A stretch of DNA of 17,109 nt from CAZLBV01 sp964557845 (GTDB lineage: Bacteria > Acidobacteriota > Aminicenantia > Aminicenantales > Aminicenantaceae). The notes beneath the pieces are model-generated. The model was not told where the DNA came from. It saw nothing but the letters and a program-made list of their open reading frames with translations, and did not search any database. This document shows positions 6,353 to 13,255 of this stretch, piece by piece (within the stretch, counting starts at the first letter, position 1; the number at the start of each line of letters is the position of its first letter). Where the stretch lies: positions 1 to 17,109 of the forward strand of contig CAZLBV010000328.1 in the NCBI GenBank assembly GCA_964557845.1, in the 5' to 3' direction. Made by a program: the position numbers and the translations under genes.

Positions 6353-8407
6353 ATGAACAGCAAACTTAATAAAATTATTTCGCTGAGCATTGCTTTTGTG
6401 TTTCTCTTATTTACGCCTGTTATTTTTTCCCAGGAGGAAAAAGTTGAAAAAGAGACCATAAATGTGATGTCAGCGAGAAACACTCTGAGGCTAAACGGAG
6501 TTTCCAGTCCTGCCCTCTCTCCAGATGGAAAATGGGTAGTTTACACTAAAAGAGAAAGAGACATGAAATCAGAAGATTTAAAATCTTTCACTCATATTTG
6601 GAGAGTTTCTATTGAGGGGACCCAGAGGAGACAGATGACCAGGGGGGCTAACAGCTGCTTATCCCCTGCCTGGTTTCCGGATGGAAAAAAGATAGCTTTT
6701 CTGTCCTCAAGCAAAAAAACCGGTAATACGGATGAAGAATCAAAAAACCAGATATTTTTTATGCCTATTGACGGAGGAGAAGCCTGGCAGGTTACAGAAC
6801 ACGAAGAGAGCATCCGCTCTTTCATGATTTCTCCGGATGGAACTAAAATTGTGTTTTCCTCTAGAGATCCTTTGAGCAAAGAAGAAAAAGAAAAACAGAA
6901 GAAAAAAGACGATGAAGAAGTGGTGGATCGGGATTTCCGGATGACTCATCTATGGATTTATGATTTAAATAAGGATGAAGAGGTTCGTCTCTCTGAAGGG
7001 GAATTTACAGTTAGCGACCCCCAGTGGTCGCCGGATTCCACTCATATTGCCTATGAAACCCGACCCAATCCAAAAGTAAATGAAAGCTGGAACAGCGATA
7101 TTTGGGTCATTGAAGTCAGCTCCAAAAAAGCAAGCAAGCTTTATGAAAATCCTGGAAGTGATGCTTCTCCGAGATGGTCTTCGGATGGTAAGACCATCGC
7201 TTTTGCCTCTGATCCTCACCAAGGAACAAACACCTGGTACAAGAAGCTTTATCTGATCCCTTCTGAAGGGGGAGAGCCTGAAATTTTGCTTGAAGATTTT
7301 GATCTTGATTTTTCGTCTCCGCTTTGGTCTAAGGACGGCGATAAGATCTATTGGGTCACAGGGGATCGCACCACTTATAATTTGTTTTCCGTTGATGTGA
7401 AATCAGGTAAAGTTACCCCTTTGAATCCTCCTGTGGGAAGTAATTTTCAGTGGTTTCTTTCAAAGGACGGGACCACATGGGTATGGGTTCATTCCGGCCC
7501 CCATTGGCCTGGTGAGATCTACACAGCATCATTAAATTTCAAAAATCCCAAAAAGCTGAGTGATGCCAATCCATGGTTGAGAGAAGAGAAGATCAAGCTC
7601 GGAAAAGTTGAGGTCATCAAATGGAAAAACAGCGAGGGACAATGGATCGAAGGTATTTTGACCTATCCAGTTGAATACGACCCCCAAAAAAAATATTCTC
7701 TCATCCTCAATCCTCATGGGGGGCCCAGCAGCGCGCTAATTCAGTCTTTTAGTTCCTCCAATCAATTTTTTGCTGGGAACGGATTTATGGTGCTCCAACC
7801 CAATTTTAGAGGAAGCTCCAATTACGGACAGGAATTCCTCAATGCTAACCGGGATTATTGGGGAATTAGGGACTACGATGACTGCATGACTGGAGTGGAC
7901 TTCTGTATTGATGAGGGCCTAGCTGATCCAGACCGATTGGTCTGCTATGGATGGAGCTATGGGGGTTACATGAGCTACTGGATTGTGACTCAGACAGACC
8001 GGTTTAAAGCAGTCTCTCCTGGAGCAGGGCTTCCCAATCTTTACAGTATGTACAGCACCACAGATATCCCCCATTATATATCCTGGTTTTTCGGAACTCC
8101 CTGGAATAAAGAAGAAAGCTATGAAAAGCATTCTCCTATTCGATATGTCAAAGATGTCAGCACTCCTGTTCTGATCATGCATGGGGCTGAAGACCAGAGA
8201 GTTCCCCAGGAACAGGCGGTTGAGTTTTATCAAGCTCTTCGCGATTTAGGTAAAGAAGTCACCTTTGTCCGCTACCCCAGAGAGGGACATGGAATCAGCG
8301 AGCCCAGACACCATCTGGATCGGCTGCGTCGCTACCTTTTTTTCTTTGCCGACCATGTAGGATTGGAGGCGATGAGTGAAAAAAGAGAGGAGAAGACCAA
8401 GGAATAG
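6353..8407 (+). CDS. Secreted S9-family serine peptidase (DPP5/acylaminoacyl-peptidase-like)
   Basis: Exopeptidase or oligopeptidase of the prolyl oligopeptidase clan, expected in the periplasm or outside the cell. The start at 6353 (684 aa) is preferred over the in-frame ATG at 6296: GGGAGG lies 5 bp before 6353, and a signal peptide (MNSKLNKIISLSIAFVFLLF…PVIFS) begins exactly there. A β-propeller follows with repeated PD40-type motifs (SPDGKWVVY, FPDGKKIAF, SPDGTKIVF, SPDSTHIAY, SSDGKTIAF), then an α/β-hydrolase domain at about 425-684. Catalytic residues are visible: Ser535 in GWSYGGYM, Asp614 in GAEDQRVP, His646 in EGHG. The DPP4-type Glu-Glu motif is not seen in the propeller, which favours an S9C type over true DPP4. 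A Lys/Asp-rich charged insert (KEEKEKQKKKDDEEVVDRD) interrupts the propeller. It likely helps in peptide scavenging; substrate specificity is not readable. Confidence 0.92.
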   Translation: MNSKLNKIISLSIAFVFLLFTPVIFSQEEKVEKETINVMSARNTLRLNGVSSPALSPDGKWVVYTKRERDMKSEDLKSFTHIWRVSIEGTQRRQMTRGANSCLSPAWFPDGKKIAFLSSSKKTGNTDEESKNQIFFMPIDGGEAWQVTEHEESIRSFMISPDGTKIVFSSRDPLSKEEKEKQKKKDDEEVVDRDFRMTHLWIYDLNKDEEVRLSEGEFTVSDPQWSPDSTHIAYETRPNPKVNESWNSDIWVIEVSSKKASKLYENPGSDASPRWSSDGKTIAFASDPHQGTNTWYKKLYLIPSEGGEPEILLEDFDLDFSSPLWSKDGDKIYWVTGDRTTYNLFSVDVKSGKVTPLNPPVGSNFQWFLSKDGTTWVWVHSGPHWPGEIYTASLNFKNPKKLSDANPWLREEKIKLGKVEVIKWKNSEGQWIEGILTYPVEYDPQKKYSLILNPHGGPSSALIQSFSSSNQFFAGNGFMVLQPNFRGSSNYGQEFLNANRDYWGIRDYDDCMTGVDFCIDEGLADPDRLVCYGWSYGGYMSYWIVTQTDRFKAVSPGAGLPNLYSMYSTTDIPHYISWFFGTPWNKEESYEKHSPIRYVKDVSTPVLIMHGAEDQRVPQEQAVEFYQALRDLGKEVTFVRYPREGHGISEPRHHLDRLRRYLFFFADHVGLEAMSEKREEKTKE

Positions 8408-8504
8408 GAATATCACATCCAAGCCACCAAGGTCAAAGGATCCAAAAAGCAGACCAAATCACCACAGGCATCAAAATCAATAGGTTCACATAAAAGTATA
8501 CAAC

Positions 8505-8532
8505 TTGACACTCATGCGGATTTCCTGATACA
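8505..8532 (+). promoter_or_regulatory. Possible sigma-70-type promoter for the PLP enzyme gene
   Basis: A perfect TTGACA at 8505-8510 is followed by GATACA at 8527-8532 with a 16-bp spacer; the -10 box matches TATAAT at only three positions. It would start transcription about 50 bp before the ATG at 8589. The -35 box is good and the -10 weak, so this is tentative. Confidence 0.35.
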
Positions 8533-8588
8533 AATCGGTTTCCAGCCTTTGTAAAATAACAATTAAAAATTAGAAAAAAGGAGGGAGC

Positions 8589-10037
8589 ATGGATAAAAAA
8601 CAAAAATCGAGTGATATGCCGGTCGGTGTTTTTCCCACTATCCGAAGCAAACATACTTCGGTCGAAGAATATTATCAGGCTGCCAAAGCTATTTTAGATC
8701 AAAAGAACGAGATGTTGTCTCAGATAAAAAAATATAAATTCGACACGATCGCCGTAAATGGCCTTTACACCATAGAAGAGGCAATAAATTATAACCAGGG
8801 AGCGTTAATAGAGCCCCTTTATATGGGAGTTGCTCAAGCTTATCAGGACAGTAATGAATGGGAGGGTGCTTTTCGCTACAAGGTTCCTTCGTGGTGTTAC
8901 GGCCGGTACGCCAATCCCACCGTCTGGTATTTGGAGCAGGTGCTCGCTCTGCTGGAAGCATACCAAACCGGGTATGATGCTTCATGCCTCGTGACTGCTT
9001 CCGGCATGTCGGCCATCAAGCTGGCTACAGATGCTTTTCTGGTCAAACAAAAGCAAGGGCCTGAGGATATCAATTTTGTCTCATCCATTCAGCTTTACGG
9101 CGGAACTTTCCAGCAGTTTGTGGTCCGGCAAAAGCAGGACAGAGGTATTGATGTGCGGTTTGTCGAAGACCAGACAGATATTCAGGAATGGAGGGACAAG
9201 ATCGACGAGAACACCCGTTTTCTCTATACCGAAGCCCCCAGCAATCCACAGCTTGCTTTCTGCGATATCGAAGCTATCGTTAATCTGGCCCATGAATTCG
9301 AAATCCCCTTTATCATCGATGCCACCTGCGGGACGCCGGCGTTGATGCGGCCAATCGCCTATGGAGCGGATATCGTGATCCATTCCCTGACAAAATCCAT
9401 AGGCGCGAGCGGTTTGGGTATGGGAGGAGCCTTGATAAGCCGCAAGCCTATTAGAACCAAACTTGCCAATGACAATCCTTATTTCAAAGAAAGCTTTGCG
9501 GAATACATCAAGTGGCTTCCTTTCCGGGATACTGGACCGGCTGCTGCTCCCATGAATTCCTATATGTTTCTCAATGACTTGCGAACGCTCCGACCGCGAA
9601 TGGATATGCTCAGCCAGAGCTGCCAGAAGATCGCTGAATTTTTAGAACAGCATCCCCGGGTGTATCAGGTGGATTATTTGGGCCTTGATAGTTCTCCCCA
9701 GTATGACTTGGCTAAAAAGTACATGAAACTGGTGGATTCCGATGACGGACAGGGACGCGAACTTAACCGCTACGGCCACCTTTTAGGTTTCCGGGTCGAC
9801 GGCCCTCCCGAAAATGCCCGGAAGGTGTTCGATAGTCTTAAACTTATATTCAGGGCCGGTGACTTAGGCCGCATCAAAAGCATGGCCACACTCCCTGCTC
9901 TTTCTACCCATCTTCAGCCGGGAGAGGAATTCCGCTCCAAGGCTGATATCCCTCCTCAAATGATAAGACTCTGTGTGGGCGCAGAAGATCCGGCTGATCT
10001 TATAGCCGATCTTGACCAGGCGCTTAATTCAATCTAA
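8589..10037 (+). CDS. Cys/Met-metabolism PLP-dependent enzyme (trans-sulfuration family)
   Basis: Cytosolic fold-type I PLP enzyme of the cystathionine γ-synthase / O-acetylhomoserine sulfhydrylase / methionine γ-lyase family, acting on sulfur amino acids or related substrates. Visible landmarks: GRYANPT (cofactor-phosphate region), TASGMSAIKLA, LYGGTFQQF, EAPSNPQLAFCDI, PLP-ring Asp244 in DATCGTP, Schiff-base Lys269 in HSLTKSIGASG, TLPALSTH, and carboxylate-binding Arg460 in IRLCVGAED. At 482 aa it is longer than the usual 380-430; the excess is an N-terminal extension of about 45-50 residues (…SVEEYYQAAKAILDQKNEM…) before the family's typical FDTIAVNGLY start. RBS AGGAGGG lies just before the ATG. 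Which reaction it catalyses (synthase, sulfhydrylase or lyase) cannot be decided from motifs. The neighbouring genes are unrelated to methionine synthesis. Confidence 0.88.
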   Translation: MDKKQKSSDMPVGVFPTIRSKHTSVEEYYQAAKAILDQKNEMLSQIKKYKFDTIAVNGLYTIEEAINYNQGALIEPLYMGVAQAYQDSNEWEGAFRYKVPSWCYGRYANPTVWYLEQVLALLEAYQTGYDASCLVTASGMSAIKLATDAFLVKQKQGPEDINFVSSIQLYGGTFQQFVVRQKQDRGIDVRFVEDQTDIQEWRDKIDENTRFLYTEAPSNPQLAFCDIEAIVNLAHEFEIPFIIDATCGTPALMRPIAYGADIVIHSLTKSIGASGLGMGGALISRKPIRTKLANDNPYFKESFAEYIKWLPFRDTGPAAAPMNSYMFLNDLRTLRPRMDMLSQSCQKIAEFLEQHPRVYQVDYLGLDSSPQYDLAKKYMKLVDSDDGQGRELNRYGHLLGFRVDGPPENARKVFDSLKLIFRAGDLGRIKSMATLPALSTHLQPGEEFRSKADIPPQMIRLCVGAEDPADLIADLDQALNSI

Positions 10038-10359
10038 GTAATTTTTATTCACGCTGCACCCATAAACAATAGAAACAAATAATTTAATGGGTGAATGGAT
10101 AGAGGAGTCAATGGGAAAATGAGTGAATGAGTGAATGTGAATTTCTAAATACCGAATTTAAAGCATAACGAAATAAACCCTAGTTTGCTGGGTCTATAGA
10201 AAGTATGTTATATTTTAACCAATTTTGATATTATTATACTTATATATAAAATGATTATATTCCCGTTTTCGTTAACTTCCTATTAACTAAAATTGGAAAT
10301 CGTAAATAAGTATTATTTTAAATTAATAGTGTGAAACCCGAAGTATGGGGAGGGTTTAC
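10038..10359. other. AT-rich intergenic region with GTGAAT repeats
   Basis: This 322-bp stretch has no credible gene. It contains four copies of GTGAAT (10091, 10123, 10131, 10137), three of them closely packed. There is also a weak hairpin, ACCC(t)AG / CTGGGT, at 10177-10193 without a T-tract, so it is not a convincing terminator. A possible promoter at 10225-10252 serves the kinase gene. The rest is A/T-rich. Confidence 0.5.
10225..10252 (+). promoter_or_regulatory. Putative sigma-70-type promoter of the hybrid kinase gene
   Basis: TTGATA (10225-10230, five of six matches) and TAAAAT (10247-10252, five of six) are separated by 16 bp within an AT-rich stretch. This would give a 5' leader of roughly 100 nt before the ATG at 10360. 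AT-rich DNA produces such matches by chance, so confidence is limited. Confidence 0.4.
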
Positions 10360-13161
10360 ATGCCTGAAAATACAAAAACAAAAAAAGATCTTCTTATGGA
10401 GATCGGAAAGCGTAAGCAGGCCGAGGAAGAGCTGCGTCTTAATGAAGAGAGGTTCCGGGTTGCAATCAAAAACTCGGATTTCATTCCATCCCAGTTTGAC
10501 CGGAATCTACGCTACCAGTGGATCTTTAATCCTCATCCTGATTTTAATCCTTCTAAGATCATCGGCAAACGTGACGACGAGCTGGAAAATTCAGAAGGCA
10601 CCAAAAAGCTGGTATTGCTCAAACAGCAGGTGATCGACAGCGGCGTTGGACTGAGAACGGAGATCAGCTTCGAACGCAGCGATGGTAATCGAACCTATGA
10701 TTTTACTATAGAACCTCTGCGTGACTCCCGGGGAAAAATCATAGGTGGCACCTGTACCGCCTTTGATATCACCAAATATAAACGGGCTGAAGAGGCCTAT
10801 ATCGTAAGTGAAGAACGCTACCGGAACCTGCTCAAATATGCACCGGCAGGGATCTATGAGATCGACCTCAAGACCATGAAATTTATTGAGGTCAATGACA
10901 TCATGTGTCAGATCCTCGGCTATTCCCGCCAGGAGCTGCTTTCTATGAGAACAGAAAAACTGCTGGATAATAATGGAAGAAAGCATTTTCAAGATCGCAT
11001 GTCACGGCTCCTGAAGGGTGAAAAAGTATCTGAACAAACCGAATACAAGGTAAAGACCAGGGATGGAAGCAATATCTGGGCCCTGCTCAATGTAACTGTA
11101 AATTATGAAAAAGGGCAGCCCAGGAGTATTTCTGTGATCGCTCATGACGTTACTGACCGGAAGCGGGCAGAAGCTTTGGTTGTGAAAAGTCAGAAAGAGC
11201 TGAAGAAATCCAACGAGAAATTAGAAACCAAAGTTAAAAAAAGAACCATTGAGTTGGCTAGGGCAAATGAACTTCTAGAAAAGGTATTTTCCAGTATTGA
11301 TCTTGCGATTGCCTACATGGATAGGGATTTTAATTTCATCCGGGTAAACCGTGCCTATGCTGAAGCAGATGATAAAGAGCCGCAATATTTTGTGGGAAAG
11401 AATCATTTTGACCTCTATCCCAATGAGGAGAATGAAGTGATTTTCCGTAAGGTGGTTGAAACCGGAAGGCCTCATTTTGAATATGCAAAGCCTTTTGAGT
11501 ATACCGAGCATCCTGAGCGTGGGATTACATATTGGGACTGGAGTCTCCAACCGGTCTTTGATCCAGAAGGCAGGGTCGATGGTATTATTCTGAATTTGAT
11601 CAATGTTTCTGACCGTGTTAAGGCAGAAGAATCTGTGCTGCGTAATGAAGCGCTCTTACGCACTGTCTTCGAGACGCTTCCGGTCGGCGTCTGGATAGCA
11701 GATAAAGAAGGCCGTATTATTCAGGGCAATCCAACGGGTCAGCAAATCTGGAGAGGAGCCAAATATGTGGGAATCGATAAATTTAAAGAATATAAGGGAT
11801 GGTGGGTTAAAAATGGAAAGCAGATCAAACCTGAAGAATGGGGGGTAGCCCGTGCGATAAAAAAGGGGGAAATATCCACCAACGAGGAAATTGAGATAGA
11901 ATGTTTTGACGGAACGCGGAGGATCATCAATAACGCAGCGGTTCCTATTCTAAACGATAAGCAGGAGATAATCGGTGCCATTGCGATCAATGAGGATGTA
12001 ACTGAACGAAAGAAGATCGAGAAGAATTTACACCAAATGCAGAAAATGGAAGCATTGGGAACTCTGGCGGGAGGGATTGCGCACGATTTCAACAATATCC
12101 TTATGCCGATCACTATCAATGCAGAGATGGCTCTTTTTGATATCCAGGAAGGAAGCCCATTGTATGATTGTCTTTATCAGATCCAGCAAGCAGCCAAACG
12201 GGGAAAAGATCTGGTCAATCAGATCATAACCTTCAGCCATCAAAAAGAACAAAGGATGATTCCTGTAAAGATTATTCCGATTATTGAGGAGACCATTAAA
12301 CTTTTAAGATTTGGTCTTCCCAAAGATATTGAAATCTATAAAAAGATCAGAGTGGAAAGGGACACTGTTCTAGGAGATCCAACCCAGATCCAGCAAGTGC
12401 TAATGAATCTGTTCAATAATGCATTGCATTCCATGAAAGAAAAAGGGGGAAAGATTGGAGTAAGTCTGGCTGATATTGAAACCGATTCCGAGATGATTGC
12501 TAAATATCCTGATTTGAAGTTAGGTAAGTATATAAAATTAATTCTCAGCGATCAAGGATGCGGCATGACTCCTGAGGTTTTGGATCTTATTTTTGATCCT
12601 TTTTTCACAACCAAAAAACCGGGAGAAGGAACCGGTATGGGCCTTTCAGTTGTCCATGGAATCGTAAAAAACCATAAAGGAGTTATAACGGTATACAGCG
12701 AACCGGGGAAAGGAACGGTCTTCACTATTTTCCTCCCCCAAGCTGAAAAAGATATTAAGGTTGAGCCCAAGTTGTCGGAAACTATTCCCAAAGGAAAAGG
12801 AAAGGTCTTTTTTATAGATGACGAGGAAAGTCAAATTAAGAGCATTCATCCTATGTTGGAACGTTTGGGTTACACCGTCCAAGTAGAGACAGACAGCATT
12901 AAAGCCATTGAGACTTTTAAAGAATCTCCGGATTCCTTTGATCTTATCATCACCGATCAAACAATGCCAAAGCTGACCGGAGATAAACTTGCCGAAGCAG
13001 TACTGAGTATCCGGCCGGATATCCCTGTCATTCTGTGTACCGGGTTCAGTGAAATTATTGATGCTGATAAAGCCAAAAGCATCGGTGTCAATGCGTTTTT
13101 AATGAAACCCTTTACCGTAAAAGAGATAGCAGAGACAATAAACCGTGTTCTGAAGAAGTAA
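10360..13161 (+). CDS. Soluble hybrid histidine kinase: four PAS, HisKA, HATPase, receiver
   Basis: Cytosolic signal-transduction kinase of 933 aa with no signal peptide or membrane helix. The start at 10360 is chosen over the in-frame ATG at 10345 because GGGGAGGG sits 5 bp upstream of 10360 and overlaps the earlier ATG. Domains: PAS at about 27-145, 150-270, 304-420 and 428-550, most ending in a D[IV]T.[RY]KRAE-type motif; a coiled coil at about 267-306; HisKA with phospho-accepting His575 in GGIAHDFNN; HATPase with N box (Asn687, NLFNNALHSM), DQGCGM, FDPFFTTK and GTGMGLS; receiver at about 814-932 with acidic pair IDDEE, phospho-accepting Asp866 in ITDQTMP, LCTGF and Lys916 in MKPF. Phosphate would move from His575 to Asp866; onward transfer needs a partner (Hpt or regulator) not in this window. 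The multiple PAS domains suggest sensing of internal cues such as redox state or small ligands. No heme or flavin signature is evident. Confidence 0.93.
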   Translation: MPENTKTKKDLLMEIGKRKQAEEELRLNEERFRVAIKNSDFIPSQFDRNLRYQWIFNPHPDFNPSKIIGKRDDELENSEGTKKLVLLKQQVIDSGVGLRTEISFERSDGNRTYDFTIEPLRDSRGKIIGGTCTAFDITKYKRAEEAYIVSEERYRNLLKYAPAGIYEIDLKTMKFIEVNDIMCQILGYSRQELLSMRTEKLLDNNGRKHFQDRMSRLLKGEKVSEQTEYKVKTRDGSNIWALLNVTVNYEKGQPRSISVIAHDVTDRKRAEALVVKSQKELKKSNEKLETKVKKRTIELARANELLEKVFSSIDLAIAYMDRDFNFIRVNRAYAEADDKEPQYFVGKNHFDLYPNEENEVIFRKVVETGRPHFEYAKPFEYTEHPERGITYWDWSLQPVFDPEGRVDGIILNLINVSDRVKAEESVLRNEALLRTVFETLPVGVWIADKEGRIIQGNPTGQQIWRGAKYVGIDKFKEYKGWWVKNGKQIKPEEWGVARAIKKGEISTNEEIEIECFDGTRRIINNAAVPILNDKQEIIGAIAINEDVTERKKIEKNLHQMQKMEALGTLAGGIAHDFNNILMPITINAEMALFDIQEGSPLYDCLYQIQQAAKRGKDLVNQIITFSHQKEQRMIPVKIIPIIEETIKLLRFGLPKDIEIYKKIRVERDTVLGDPTQIQQVLMNLFNNALHSMKEKGGKIGVSLADIETDSEMIAKYPDLKLGKYIKLILSDQGCGMTPEVLDLIFDPFFTTKKPGEGTGMGLSVVHGIVKNHKGVITVYSEPGKGTVFTIFLPQAEKDIKVEPKLSETIPKGKGKVFFIDDEESQIKSIHPMLERLGYTVQVETDSIKAIETFKESPDSFDLIITDQTMPKLTGDKLAEAVLSIRPDIPVILCTGFSEIIDADKAKSIGVNAFLMKPFTVKEIAETINRVLKK

Positions 13162-13196
13162 TCCAGGTTAGCCAGGGTAAGTTTTCATTTTTTTTA

Positions 13197-13234
13197 AAAG
13201 AAAAAAAGGGCAGGCATCGCGAGGATACCTGCCC
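13197..13234 (-). terminator. Intrinsic terminator of the 788-aa envelope protein gene
   Basis: GGGCAGG (13208-13214) pairs with CCTGCCC (13228-13234). An inner ATC/GAT pairing extends the stem across one mismatch around a GCGAG loop. Read on the minus strand, the hairpin is followed at once by seven T residues, then C and more T (13207 down to 13196), about 20 bp past the stop codon at 13256-13258. On the plus strand no T-run follows it, so it mainly serves the minus-strand gene, although the hairpin also lies beyond the kinase stop. Confidence 0.8.
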
Positions 13235-13255
13235 AAGTTAAAACAGGGGCTCGAT

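Noticed and set aside
8408..8588. SAM riboswitch ahead of the sulfur-amino-acid PLP enzyme
   Set aside because: Such enzymes are often controlled by SAM riboswitches, but the gap lacks the CTCTTATC…GAGGTGGAGGGA-type conserved core and has no terminator hairpin.
13162..13200. Plus-strand terminator for the hybrid kinase using the T8 run at 13189-13196
   Set aside because: The T-run is present, but no stable stem-loop precedes it; the GC-rich hairpin lies after it and is oriented for the minus-strand gene.
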